The notes below the pieces were generated by a model. That model was not told the origin of the DNA. It saw only the letters and a program-made list of their open reading frames with translations, and searched no databases. From the NCBI GenBank assembly GCA_937942435.1, contig CALDEM010000025.1, positions 1-61,246 on the forward strand: a stretch of 61,246 bases of DNA, in the 5' to 3' direction. Positions 8,363 to 17,148 of the stretch are shown piece after piece (position 1 is the first letter of the stretch; the number at the start of each line of letters is the position of its first letter). The stretch comes from an uncultured Saprospiraceae bacterium. GTDB taxonomy: Bacteria; Bacteroidota; Bacteroidia; Chitinophagales; Saprospiraceae. Position numbers and translations under genes: made by a program.

Positions 8363-9472
8363 TTAACCTATTTCGTTATAAAAAGCCTTCTCAGCACCTT
8401 CGCTCCATTGAGCTATATCATGCTTAAAGTTTCTAAACGATTCATAGACTTTAGCACTTTGAGCGTCTGATTGGGCCAGGTCATCGTAGATACGCAGTGC
8501 TATTTCTTCCATACCTTTCATTACTTCAGTAGGGTAAGCGAGTATCTCAGTGCTACTTTCAGCTTTTATCTTTTTGAGATAGAGATTGTTCTTCGCTTCA
8601 AACTCTGATAGCATCCTTTGGTTGCTTCTATAACAAGCAGATCGTACAATCTCTTGCAGATCAAGCGGTAGTGCTTCAAAGTCTCTTTTATTGATGATCA
8701 CTTCAAGTACTGATCCCGGTTCATGCCATCCAGGATAGTAGTAGTACTTAGCGATATTGTGAAAGCCCATCAAATAGTCATGATATGGCCCGATCCATTC
8801 TGTCGCATCGATAACGCCCCTTTCTAAGTTGGTATAGAGCTCACTTCCCGGAGACAGAACTGCTGAGGCACCTGCTTCCGAGATGACTTTCCCACCGAGT
8901 CCTGGCATCCTCATCTTTAAGCCTTTCCAGCTGTCCATGGACTCGATCTTTCGATTGAACCAACCACCCATCTGCACACCTGTATTTCCTGCAAAGAAGG
9001 GTAGGATGTTGAATCGCTCATATGTCTCTTCCCACAATTCTTGACCTCCGCCAAACTCCATCCAAGCATTCATCTGCTGGGCATTCATGCCAAACGGTAT
9101 ACTTGTAAAAAACGCAAACGCAGGCTCTATACCAGTCCAATAATATGACGCACCATGACCCATCTCAACTGATCCACCACTGACAGCTTCAAATACTTGT
9201 AGTGGTGGGACTAACTCATTGCCTCCATAGACTTTTATCTCCAACCTTCCTCCTGACATTGTCTTTATCCACTTTGCGAGATCATTACAACCAGTACCTA
9301 CTACTGGAAAGTTAGGTGGCCAAGTGGTGACCATCTTCCATTGATACTTTTTGTTAGTGATGATATTAGGCGCCGTTACATCTGAAACTTCTTTATTGTT
9401 GCAAGCTGAGGACAATACTGATCCAGCAATCCCAACGATTGCTCCTTTCTTTAAAAATTCCTTCCGTTTCAT
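8363..9472 (-). CDS. TRAP transporter solute-binding protein, DctP/TakP type
   Basis: A 369-residue exported binding protein. The N-terminus MKRKEFLKKGAIVGIAGSVL followed by SSAC is a lipoprotein signal (Cys24) with a Tat-like look (KRKEFL rather than RRxFL). Mature features match the TRAP DctP family: WKMVTTWPPNFPVVGTGCN, KVYGGNELVPPLQVFEAVSGG, the Arg in GLKMRMPGLGGKV that normally salt-bridges a carboxylate ligand, and DATEWIGPYHDYLMGFHNIA. This pattern is closest to TakP-type proteins that bind 2-oxo acids. No DctQ/DctM membrane genes are adjacent, so its transporter partner must lie elsewhere or be absent. The substrate is an inference from the family. Confidence 0.88.
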   Translation of the reverse strand: MKRKEFLKKGAIVGIAGSVLSSACNNKEVSDVTAPNIITNKKYQWKMVTTWPPNFPVVGTGCNDLAKWIKTMSGGRLEIKVYGGNELVPPLQVFEAVSGGSVEMGHGASYYWTGIEPAFAFFTSIPFGMNAQQMNAWMEFGGGQELWEETYERFNILPFFAGNTGVQMGGWFNRKIESMDSWKGLKMRMPGLGGKVISEAGASAVLSPGSELYTNLERGVIDATEWIGPYHDYLMGFHNIAKYYYYPGWHEPGSVLEVIINKRDFEALPLDLQEIVRSACYRSNQRMLSEFEAKNNLYLKKIKAESSTEILAYPTEVMKGMEEIALRIYDDLAQSDAQSAKVYESFRNFKHDIAQWSEGAEKAFYNEIG

Positions 9473-9545
9473 ATTGCGCTTATTCGTAATAAATGGTTAA
9501 TTGTGGCGTCCAAGGACTTTCACAATATCGGAAAAGATAATCAGC

Positions 9546-10022
9546 ATGAGTAAAAAGTATGACGAGCCACAAGGGCTCAATGATGTAGCACTGTTTCACG
9601 AGACATTTGATCTACCCATAGTCGATGAACCCGTGATACCAGCGACAGAGCGATGTGTTCTCAGGGTTAACCTCTTGCAGGAAGAGCTGAACGAGCTGAA
9701 AGATGCTATCGCGGACAATGATTTGGTTGAAGTGGCGGATGCCCTCTGTGACATACAGTACGTTTTATCAGGAGCTATTTTAGAATTTGGTTTGGCGGAT
9801 AAGTTTAAGATGCTCTTTGATGAAGTACAGCGCTCTAACATGAGTAAGACGTGTAAGTCTATGGATGTAGCCAAGCGAACCCAAGCATATTACAAATCGG
9901 AAAAAGGAACCGAGTCACACATCGTACAGAAAGGAGATGAGTACCTAGTCTACAGAGACGGAGACAACAAAGTATTAAAGTCTGTAGAATACAGTCCAGC
10001 AGATATAGCTGGCAAATTATAA
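9546..10022 (+). CDS. MazG-like nucleoside triphosphate pyrophosphohydrolase family protein
   Basis: A 158-residue all-helical NTP-PPase-like protein from the ATG at 9546 (an in-frame start at 9501 adds only non-conserved residues). The MazG-type metal-binding motif is visible as LQEELNELKDAIADND with EVADALCDIQYVLSGAI, giving the E-x-x-E and D-x-x-D clusters. The N-terminal DVALFHETFDLPI matches the dCTP/PRA-PH-like subfamily common in Bacteroidota. The C-terminal part (VQKGDEYLVYRDGDNKVLKS) is a short extension often kept in this subfamily. It probably hydrolyses a non-canonical or excess NTP. Glycerate kinase follows after 14 bases, so the two are likely cotranscribed. Confidence 0.82.
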   Translation: MSKKYDEPQGLNDVALFHETFDLPIVDEPVIPATERCVLRVNLLQEELNELKDAIADNDLVEVADALCDIQYVLSGAILEFGLADKFKMLFDEVQRSNMSKTCKSMDVAKRTQAYYKSEKGTESHIVQKGDEYLVYRDGDNKVLKSVEYSPADIAGKL

Positions 10023-10036
10023 TCCAACTTGTATAA

Positions 10037-11152
10037 ATGAAGGTTCTTATAGCCACTGACAAATTCAAAGGAACATTATCCGCATCAGATGCTTGTGACG
10101 CGGTTGCACAAGGTATTCATGAGATTGATCCTCTGATCAAGACCATCTCGATACCGTTGGCTGATGGAGGGGAAGGTTCGATCGCTACACTACGGCGTTA
10201 TCTCGATCTCCTTGAGCAATCTGTTCTTGTCAAGGGCCCTTTGGGTAGATCTATCATGACTAAGTATAGCATCTCTAAGGATGGTGATAGCGCGTATATC
10301 GAATCTGCAGCCGCTTCAGGTTTGGGGTTGTTGACTACTGAAGAGTACAATCCACTTTATACTTCTACCTATGGTACTGGAGAGATGATCTTGGATGCTA
10401 TCTCTCATGGCGTCAGGGATGTCTATATTTTCCTTGGAGGTAGCTCGACCAATGATATGGGCATCGGTATGGCTGAGGCTTTAGGTTATGAGTTTAGAGA
10501 TGTAGATGGCGATGAGGTACCGCCTGTAGGATTGAGTTTGGCATTTATCATGGAGATCAGCAAGGTGCTTAAATATAGAAAAGGTGATGTGCGCTTCTAT
10601 GGTGTCAGTGATGTTTCCAATCCTTTGTATGGCAAGAATGGAGCGGCACAAGTCTATGCTTCTCAAAAAGGCGCAGACAAGTATGCCATTCAAATCTTGG
10701 ATAAAGGCTTACGCAAAATGGCGAAGAGATGTCGGAAGTTTCTAAAAAAGGATATAGCTAAAATACCTGGAGCTGGTGCTGCCGGTGGTTTAGGAGCAGG
10801 GGTTATGGCTTTTTTAGATGGAGATATAATTTCTGGTATTGATTTTATAAAAGGTAAAGCCAATTTTGACGCTGTCGCAAATGGTGTAGATCTGATCATA
10901 ACTGGAGAGGGTAGAATCGACAAGCAGTCGCTGCAAGGTAAAGTATATAGCGGTGTGATTGCTTCTGCTGAAAAGTTGAATATTCCAGTTGTAGCAGTTT
11001 GCGGGCAAAATAGACTTAGAGCCAAGGATCAAAAATCTGTTAGAGCCATCTATGATTTAGAGAGGTTTGTAAGTTTAGATCAAGCTATGAAAAACCCTGC
11101 ACTTCAATTGAAGCAAATGGTTGAATCTCAATTGCCTAAATATTTGAAATAA
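10037..11152 (+). CDS. Glycerate 2-kinase, GarK/GlxK type
   Basis: A 371-residue cytoplasmic kinase that phosphorylates D-glycerate to 2-phosphoglycerate, feeding glyoxylate- or serine-derived carbon into glycolysis. Family marks: IATDKFKGTLSASDAC at residues 5-20, LADGGEGS (41-48), FLGGSSTNDMGIGMAEALG (132-150), GAGAAGGLGAGVMAFL and LIITGEGRIDKQSLQGKV. Length and start are normal. It follows the MazG-like gene after 14 bases. It belongs to the glycerate kinase type I family and not to the unrelated GLYK/GckA families. Confidence 0.93.
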   Translation: MKVLIATDKFKGTLSASDACDAVAQGIHEIDPLIKTISIPLADGGEGSIATLRRYLDLLEQSVLVKGPLGRSIMTKYSISKDGDSAYIESAAASGLGLLTTEEYNPLYTSTYGTGEMILDAISHGVRDVYIFLGGSSTNDMGIGMAEALGYEFRDVDGDEVPPVGLSLAFIMEISKVLKYRKGDVRFYGVSDVSNPLYGKNGAAQVYASQKGADKYAIQILDKGLRKMAKRCRKFLKKDIAKIPGAGAAGGLGAGVMAFLDGDIISGIDFIKGKANFDAVANGVDLIITGEGRIDKQSLQGKVYSGVIASAEKLNIPVVAVCGQNRLRAKDQKSVRAIYDLERFVSLDQAMKNPALQLKQMVESQLPKYLK

Positions 11153-11210
11153 AGAGTGCTAACGTTGCTCTTGAAGTAGAATCATTCATTTAACTCTTCT
11201 AATTAATTTT

Positions 11211-12806
11211 TCACTGCTTGAGTATCTTCTGAATGCTAATTTGATTATTAACTGTATTTATTATTTCAAGGAAGAAGAGGCCTGGAGGCAATGATGTTAT
11301 ATCAATCGTATGGCTTGATTCTGAAATTATAATCTGCTGATGCAAATCGCCATTTATATCTAATATTTTGACTGTGTAATTTTCAGAGTTTGACGTTATG
11401 TGCAAATCGTTTTCTGAGATATTTGGGAAGAAGCTAATGCAATCATCTTCTAATAAAATCTCAATGTCCGATGATGAAGAACAGGTGCCGCAAGAGGAGC
11501 CTCCACAATCTACATCTTCTTCTGTGCCGTTAAGAATATCGTCATTGCATGACCAGGATTGGAAGATGCTATCTGCCTCCATTACTAATTCATCCCTTAT
11601 CAAAACTTGCACTGAGGATAGTTGACTTATCGTTAATGGTGATTCTTCTAGGGGATCTGAAAGTAGATCATAGAATTCTTGATTGCCGTTACTTCTAATG
11701 ATTAACTTATATTGATCATTTCGGATGGCCCTGTCAATTCCGCCATCTTCAATTTCTGAATAATTGTATTTACGAGTTGCGGCAGTTGGGTCAGAAAGTA
11801 GTGGATAAAAACTAAAACTATTGTTCACTCCTCCAGGCAAATCCGTTCCAAGTAACTCCGTCACTGTAGCGAACAAATCAGTAAAACTTACGAGTGCATT
11901 TTCTCTTTCATTTATACGATCTACCCCATAACCAGTGACAAACATTGGTACTCTAATCCCGCCTTCATATATACTTCCTTTACCATGTCCATTGGGGTAT
12001 CCTTGAAGTTTAGAGTTTGGTGTTCCATTGTCACCCACAAAAATTACAAAGGTACTGTCTTTCTCCTCTTGTGTTAATGACGCATATAGCCTTCCAGCTT
12101 CATGATCCACTGATTCGATCATACACATGTAATGGTCAAAATTACTGCTTGTCTGCGTCCGAGTATATAAGGAGTCAGGAGGCAGATGAAAAGGTGCATG
12201 TGGTGCATTATAGGCCATCCAAAGTAGCCATGGTTTAGTCTGATTGTCGACCCAGTTGATTGCTTCATTGGTGATATATGTTGTGACGTACGAATTAGAG
12301 GTATCCGTAGCTCCGTTAACAGTCCGTTCCCACCTGAAGTAATCAGCAACACCAGAAGAGATATGTCCATTATAATGTTCAACACCATTGTTATTGGGAT
12401 GCCTTGCATTACCTAGATGCCATTTGCCGAAGACTGCATTGGCGTAAGCATTATCTGTTAATGTATCTATATGTTCAAATAGAGTATTCTCAGAATTAGG
12501 TAGATTAGGTCCTGATCTCATAAGGCCAGTCTTGTTTCCATATCTTCCTGTAATAAGCGAAGCGCGACTAGGAGCACATGTTGGATAAGCCCAAGCGTTC
12601 GTAAATAAGAGGCCTTGACTAGCTAAAGAATTTAGGTTAGGTGTATTGGGCAGGTCTGTACCAATGTTATAAGGCGCAAAAGCGTCAGTTCCCATATCAT
12701 CGGCAATGATGATTAAAATATTGGGCCTGTTTTGAGATGTGGTCTGGGTGATATTTGTAAAAAAAATACAAAGGAGTATTGTAAAGTGGAGAATAATCTT
12801 GGTCAT
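11211..12806 (-). CDS. Sulfatase with T9SS C-terminal sorting domain
   Basis: An exported formylglycine-dependent sulfatase, about 531 residues from the ATG at 12806 (MTKIILHFTILLCIFFT signal; ATG 12827 is also possible). PNILIIIADDMG supplies the metal-binding Asp pair, and CAPSRASLITGRYG is the C-x-P-S-R signature whose Cys is converted to formylglycine. KPWLLWMAYNAPHAPFHLP, FVGDNGTPNSKLQGYPNGHG and YEGGIRVPMFVTG are further sulfatase motifs. After the catalytic part there is a cysteine cluster (CNDDILNGTEEDVDCGGSSC) common in Bacteroidota surface proteins, then a type A sorting domain (FFPNISENDLHI ... ITSLPPGLFFLEI ... KILKQ). It is predicted to be secreted by T9SS and to remove sulfate from an extracellular polymer. 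No sulfatase-maturing enzyme is nearby. Confidence 0.92.
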   Translation of the reverse strand: MTKIILHFTILLCIFFTNITQTTSQNRPNILIIIADDMGTDAFAPYNIGTDLPNTPNLNSLASQGLLFTNAWAYPTCAPSRASLITGRYGNKTGLMRSGPNLPNSENTLFEHIDTLTDNAYANAVFGKWHLGNARHPNNNGVEHYNGHISSGVADYFRWERTVNGATDTSNSYVTTYITNEAINWVDNQTKPWLLWMAYNAPHAPFHLPPDSLYTRTQTSSNFDHYMCMIESVDHEAGRLYASLTQEEKDSTFVIFVGDNGTPNSKLQGYPNGHGKGSIYEGGIRVPMFVTGYGVDRINERENALVSFTDLFATVTELLGTDLPGGVNNSFSFYPLLSDPTAATRKYNYSEIEDGGIDRAIRNDQYKLIIRSNGNQEFYDLLSDPLEESPLTISQLSSVQVLIRDELVMEADSIFQSWSCNDDILNGTEEDVDCGGSSCGTCSSSSDIEILLEDDCISFFPNISENDLHITSNSENYTVKILDINGDLHQQIIISESSHTIDITSLPPGLFFLEIINTVNNQISIQKILKQ

Positions 12807-12969
12807 TCTATTTATATATAATTGCAAGATAGATATATTAAAACTATCTATAATGTCTTAATTATAAGTAGGCTGTAAGCAGTCCTTTGTTTGTTGTGAC
12901 CATCTACTTCTATCAGATGCAATTAAAATATTAAAAGTAGGTGAAAGGAGTTTATATTTTCGGCTGAAC

Positions 12970-14562
12970 CTACTTATTAATTAATACACCTGGATTCAAT
13001 ATCCACTTTGGATCCAATTTGTCCTTCACAGCTTTTAGTGCCGTACCAAAGATGTCTGATTGTTGTTGCTCGTAGTGAGCTTGATGATCCTTGCCAACTG
13101 CATGGTGGTGTGTTATCGTTCCTCCCAGTTTTATAATCTGGTCAGAGACTATTTTTTTAATCTGATTCCACTGTTCGATCTCGTTTCCAGTTTGACCTTT
13201 TGCGATGATGGTATAGTAGGGTGCTGGTCCATCAGGATATAGATGAGTAAATCTACAAGTGATGAACCCGCCACCGCCAATATCTTTTATGGCCTCATTG
13301 GCTGATGAGATAATACCATTATGAAAGGCTTCGAATTGATCCCAAGTAACCGCTGTTTCGAAAGTCTCCATGATACAACCCATCCTCACAAAGTGATCTC
13401 TTAGATATGGTGCTCTTAAGAAGGCAGCTTTCCAATTGTCAGCAGCCTTATCTCTTTTGTTATCTTTTTTTACTTGATCCTCCTTCCAAGAACCATTGTG
13501 CTTCTTGCATATAGAAAGTCCCTTTTCCATCTGATGAGATACATCATGATGTGCTGATTCAAACCCTAAGATGATCATAGTAGATTGGCCATCTCCGAGA
13601 CCATTAGACATGGCTTCCATGGGATCTACTAACCTTGCGTTTGTAGGGAACAATCCTGATTGAGATATTTCGCGACAGCAATCAACTGCTTCTTGCCATT
13701 GTGCAAATGAAACTGCCTTAGATACTTTATACATTGGTATATGTTGTAAGCGCATCCATGCTTCAGTGATGATACCCAATATACCTTCTGATCCAGCTAC
13801 TAATCGCTCTTCACTTGGGCCTGCTCCTGACCCTGGGAGTCTCCGTGATTGCAAGATGCCATGTGGCGTGACCATACGCACGGCTTGGACAAACTCATCT
13901 ATATGGGTGTAAAGAGTAGCGTAGTGTCCACCTGATCTTGTAGCTATCCAACCGCCTAAAGTGGAAAACTCAAAGCTCTGAGGGAAGTGGCGAAGTGTCA
14001 AGCCATGAGGTTTAAGCTGACTTTCTAACTCTGGTCCAAATATACCTCCTTGTATTCTTGCAGTTCTACTGACTTGATCTATCTCCAGCACCCTGTTAAA
14101 GTGCTTCATGTCGACAGTGATTACCCCGTTATAGTGGTTGTCCTTTGTTGGTTCTACACCACCAGACACTGAAGATCCCCCGCCATATGGTATAATCGAT
14201 ATACGAGCATGTTCTGCAAACTCATACAGACGGATGATCTCTTCTTCGGTGCTTGGATAGGCGATATAATCAGGTGGATTATCAAACCAACCTTTAGCTC
14301 CTCTCCAGACATCCCTGAATGACTTACCATATGTATGCCGTGCTCTTTCTAAAGGATCATCTGTACAGATATTAGAAATCGCTTCTGATATTTCAAATCT
14401 TGATTTTCTAATGGCGCACTGCTCGATACTCGGTATAGGTGTGATGCTAAAGTCACTTATGCCCAAAGCCGTTGCTAACAAAGCTTTATATCCCTCAACT
14501 GCCTGTTGGTCGAGTTGATAGTCTTCATAGCCCCAACCCCAGAAGGATCTTGGTCTTACCAT
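12970..14562 (-). CDS. FAD-binding oxidase, alkyl-DHAP synthase-like
   Basis: A 530-residue VAO/PCMH-fold flavoprotein most like alkylglycerone-phosphate synthase (AGPS), which swaps the acyl group of acyl-DHAP for a fatty alcohol in ether-lipid synthesis. Visible: KSFRDVWRGAKGWFDNPPDY near residue 80, the FAD loop YGGGSSVSGGVEP (126-138), GGWIATRSGGHYATLYTHID, and the His triplet in THHHAVGKDH (485-487), which corresponds to the essential HHH of AGPS. The residue after the FAD loop gives no sign of covalent flavin attachment. The start ATG at 14562 overlaps the TAA of the repeat-protein gene as TAATG, which suggests translational coupling. Bacterial homologues are often annotated only as FAD-binding oxidases, so the ether-lipid role is an inference. 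Confidence 0.85.
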   Translation of the reverse strand: MVRPRSFWGWGYEDYQLDQQAVEGYKALLATALGISDFSITPIPSIEQCAIRKSRFEISEAISNICTDDPLERARHTYGKSFRDVWRGAKGWFDNPPDYIAYPSTEEEIIRLYEFAEHARISIIPYGGGSSVSGGVEPTKDNHYNGVITVDMKHFNRVLEIDQVSRTARIQGGIFGPELESQLKPHGLTLRHFPQSFEFSTLGGWIATRSGGHYATLYTHIDEFVQAVRMVTPHGILQSRRLPGSGAGPSEERLVAGSEGILGIITEAWMRLQHIPMYKVSKAVSFAQWQEAVDCCREISQSGLFPTNARLVDPMEAMSNGLGDGQSTMIILGFESAHHDVSHQMEKGLSICKKHNGSWKEDQVKKDNKRDKAADNWKAAFLRAPYLRDHFVRMGCIMETFETAVTWDQFEAFHNGIISSANEAIKDIGGGGFITCRFTHLYPDGPAPYYTIIAKGQTGNEIEQWNQIKKIVSDQIIKLGGTITHHHAVGKDHQAHYEQQQSDIFGTALKAVKDKLDPKWILNPGVLINK

Positions 14563-16022
14563 TAAGTTAATGCGTCTCCATCAATAGCATCTCCGGCCTC
14601 ATTGATTAGGTCTCCTGCTTTATCCTTTGCAATATTAGCAAGGTCACCTGCTCCGTCTACTACATCTCCAGCAGCATCTTTGGCGGAAGCCAAAGCATCT
14701 CCAGCCAGATTAGTAGCACCAGAAGCGGCATCTGCTACTTTGTCTTTGGCTGCATTGGCCAAGTCGCCTGCACCTTCTACAAGGCCTCCCGCTGCGTCTT
14801 TAGCAGAAGCTAAAGCGTCTCCAGCCAGATTAGTAGCACCTGAAGCGGCATCTGCTACTTTGTCTTTGGCCGCACTAGCCAAGTCACCAGCACCTTCTAC
14901 AAGGCCTCCCGCTGCGTCTTTGGCAGAAGCTAAAGCATCACCTGCCAGATTAGTAGCACCATCTGCAACATCGCCAGCCTTATCCATAAGTGCACCACCT
15001 ATGGCAGCGGCTCCTGCCACCATACTTCCTACTTTACCAAACATACCAGAGGCACCTTCTTTTATTTTATCGACTGCATCATCTGCTACATTAGCAACGA
15101 CATCTTTAGTATCGCTCATAGCATCTGCTGCTTGGTCCATCATATCTCCCATCTCAGAGACCATCGTATCATTTCGTTCATCCACCACGATCATCGCATC
15201 ATCAACTAACTCGTTGCCATCGCCATCGTGATCTACAAAACCACCTGCCTTAGCCACCTTTTTTTCTACATCATGTGTTTGCTCGTCTATTGTGATCATT
15301 CCTTCTTGAGCTCCTGCATAATCTCCATCAGCAAACTTCTCCGCTTTCGCAAAAAAGTCATCTGTCCCATCTAACAATGAATCCTCTTTTTCCTTCCTTA
15401 TTTTTTCATGAAATGGTTCTGGTGGTGGAGCCGCAGCTTCTGCGGCTTCTTCTGCCTTTGCTTTGTCTACGGTTTCATCTATCTTATCATTGATATCTTC
15501 AAATATATCTTGTGCTTTCTCAACGATACTATCTTTTGTTTCCATGACCTTGCTCCCGACTTTTTCAGTAAAATCTTTTGCCTTATCAAGGTTTTCATGA
15601 TTGTCACCAAGGATTTTACTGCCAAGCGCTTCGACTGCATCACCTCCTTTGCTGATGAGGTCTTCTCCCGTGCTCAGTACTTTTTCTCCGATGCGTTCTG
15701 TGGTAGCAGCCACATTCTTCAAAGTCTCACTTTTGTTAACCATGTTGATAGTTCCTTCTGCGGAGTGCAATATGGCATCTCTAAGTCCTTCTGTTTTATT
15801 GGCTAGCGTACCACCTAAGTCACCTGCTTTGTCCATGAGGTCGCCGCCGAGCTCTGCAGCTTTTGAGCCAGCAGTGTCAGCTATGTCTCCTGCAAGATCA
15901 CCTGCTTTATCCATTAAATCGCCACCTGCATCTTTGGCCATATCAAATCCTTTTCCTGCAGCAGATTTGCCGACTGACTTGGTAACAAAAAAGAGTTTTT
16001 TGATCTCACTGAATATTCCCAT
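14562..16022 (-). CDS. Alanine-rich amphipathic repeat protein
   Basis: A 486-residue protein with no signal peptide after MGIFSEIKKLFFVTKSVGKS. Residues 25-190 carry loose repeats such as GGDLMDKAGDL (33-43 and 59-69) and KVLSTGEDLISKGGDAV. Residues 191-300 are acidic and hold an EF-hand-like loop DHDGDGNELVDD (264-275). Residues 355-474 are three tandem 40-residue units beginning GATNLAGDALASAKDAAGG. The Ala/Gly/Lys/Asp pattern predicts amphipathic helices like LEA, apolipoprotein or phasin-type lipid-associated proteins. An exact function is not recognised. It is the first gene of a pair with the AGPS-like oxidase (TAATG overlap). The plus-strand open frames here are shadows of the biased repeat composition. 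Confidence 0.85.
   Translation of the reverse strand: MGIFSEIKKLFFVTKSVGKSAAGKGFDMAKDAGGDLMDKAGDLAGDIADTAGSKAAELGGDLMDKAGDLGGTLANKTEGLRDAILHSAEGTINMVNKSETLKNVAATTERIGEKVLSTGEDLISKGGDAVEALGSKILGDNHENLDKAKDFTEKVGSKVMETKDSIVEKAQDIFEDINDKIDETVDKAKAEEAAEAAAPPPEPFHEKIRKEKEDSLLDGTDDFFAKAEKFADGDYAGAQEGMITIDEQTHDVEKKVAKAGGFVDHDGDGNELVDDAMIVVDERNDTMVSEMGDMMDQAADAMSDTKDVVANVADDAVDKIKEGASGMFGKVGSMVAGAAAIGGALMDKAGDVADGATNLAGDALASAKDAAGGLVEGAGDLASAAKDKVADAASGATNLAGDALASAKDAAGGLVEGAGDLANAAKDKVADAASGATNLAGDALASAKDAAGDVVDGAGDLANIAKDKAGDLINEAGDAIDGDALT
14601..14960 (-). repeat. Three 120-bp tandem coding repeats
   Basis: Period of exactly 120 bases; for example the block ccagccagattagtagcacc starts at 14701 and again at 14821, with one change at 14941. 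The units encode residues 355-394, 395-434 and 435-474 of the alanine-rich protein. The first two are almost identical and the last is diverged, which points to recent unit duplication. This would be a site of length variation between strains. Confidence 0.9.
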
Positions 16023-16195
16023 TGTTGTACTTAATTTAAAAAGATGTTAGCTTAATGATTGGACATGCACATGAGTTACAATAATACTAAAAATGACGGA
16101 TACATATAAATTTCTCTATATGTCGGCTTATGGGAACTACTTTGATAGAAGTATCTTTAGTTTGCTACATTTGATAAAAGCAAGAGTTAGGCTAC

Positions 16196-17134
16196 ATGTT
16201 AACGCAGATACAACAGAATATACAGGATACGATCAAGGAGATTGTCCACCTTGAGCGAGTAGAGGAACAAGTAAAGGTCACGAAGCAAGAATTAAAAGAA
16301 TCCGTTGCTGCGTTTAAGGGCCTTGGCAATAAGCTGAACAAAGAGCTCCGTGATATTGAGAAGTTAGAAGGGCTATCGACAAAGGCTATCTTTTATAAGG
16401 TGTTAGGTAGCAAAGAAAAGCAGTTAGAAAAAGAAAGACAAGAGTACCTTGAGCTTTCGCTTAAAGAAGAAGACCTAAAAAATACAATCGACCTACTTGA
16501 GTATGAACTCAATATTTTAGAAGCAAAAGTGTCCTCTCGAGCTGATCTCAACAATCGATTGAAAAAACTAAAGAACGAGCGAGAAGAGGAAATAATAAAA
16601 TCAGATCCTAATCTGAGGATGGAGCTACTCACCTTGAGTAACAAATTAGAAGATACTTATAGGTTCAAAATAGAAGTTGAAGAGGCACTTGAAGCTGGGA
16701 AGCTTTGTCATAACCTGATGCAACAAATCGTAAGTCTACTCGGCAAGGTCAAGAACTGGGGACAATGGCCCACTCATCAATCTAATCATCATGGGCGAAG
16801 AAGGATGCGCAGAGATGCTATAGATAGGGCACGTAACTTGGCATATCAAGTAAAGCACCATCTCAATATATTTCAAAATGAACTGAAGGATATCGGCAAG
16901 GAAATCACCTTTAATATCAATCCGCAAGAGTTGACTGAGTTTTCGGATTTTTTCTTTGGCAATCTAATTACAGATTGGATCATGCAGCAACAGTTAACAC
17001 GCGCATCACAATCAGCCAACTTGCTTTATCGCCACCTCAACAACTGTGTTCTTGAGTTGATGACGATGAAAGAGTCATCAGAAAAGAAGATCACTGACTT
17101 CAATAATCGAAAAGATAAGATTCTAATTTCTTAA
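16196..17134 (+). CDS. Coiled-coil protein of unknown function
   Basis: A 312-residue protein, highly charged and predicted to be long coiled coils over residues 1-160 (for example VKVTKQELKESVAAF and ERQEYLELSLKEEDLKNTID) and again over about 200-310. No signal peptide or membrane segment. Between the coils is a His/Trp-rich patch, KVKNWGQWPTHQSNHHGRRR (around residues 185-204). It diverges from the alanine-rich repeat gene across 173 bases and converges on the LytTR regulator with 14 bases between. No family is recognised; the shared divergent promoter region makes a functional link with the repeat protein possible but unproven. Confidence 0.8.
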   Translation: MLTQIQQNIQDTIKEIVHLERVEEQVKVTKQELKESVAAFKGLGNKLNKELRDIEKLEGLSTKAIFYKVLGSKEKQLEKERQEYLELSLKEEDLKNTIDLLEYELNILEAKVSSRADLNNRLKKLKNEREEEIIKSDPNLRMELLTLSNKLEDTYRFKIEVEEALEAGKLCHNLMQQIVSLLGKVKNWGQWPTHQSNHHGRRRMRRDAIDRARNLAYQVKHHLNIFQNELKDIGKEITFNINPQELTEFSDFFFGNLITDWIMQQQLTRASQSANLLYRHLNNCVLELMTMKESSEKKITDFNNRKDKILIS

Positions 17135-17148
17135 AAGATAGAATCTGC

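Noticed and set aside
14601..14960. Regularly spaced repeats considered as a CRISPR array
   Set aside because: Repeats are 120 bases, contiguous and coding with no unique spacers; no cas genes in the window.
14602..15806. Long plus-strand open frames (209 and 132 codons) opposite the alanine-rich gene
   Set aside because: They are the antisense of a biased repeat sequence; their products are Ser/Pro/Ala-rich or Cys/Phe-rich without domains, while the minus-strand frame has a clear repeat protein and a coupled neighbour.
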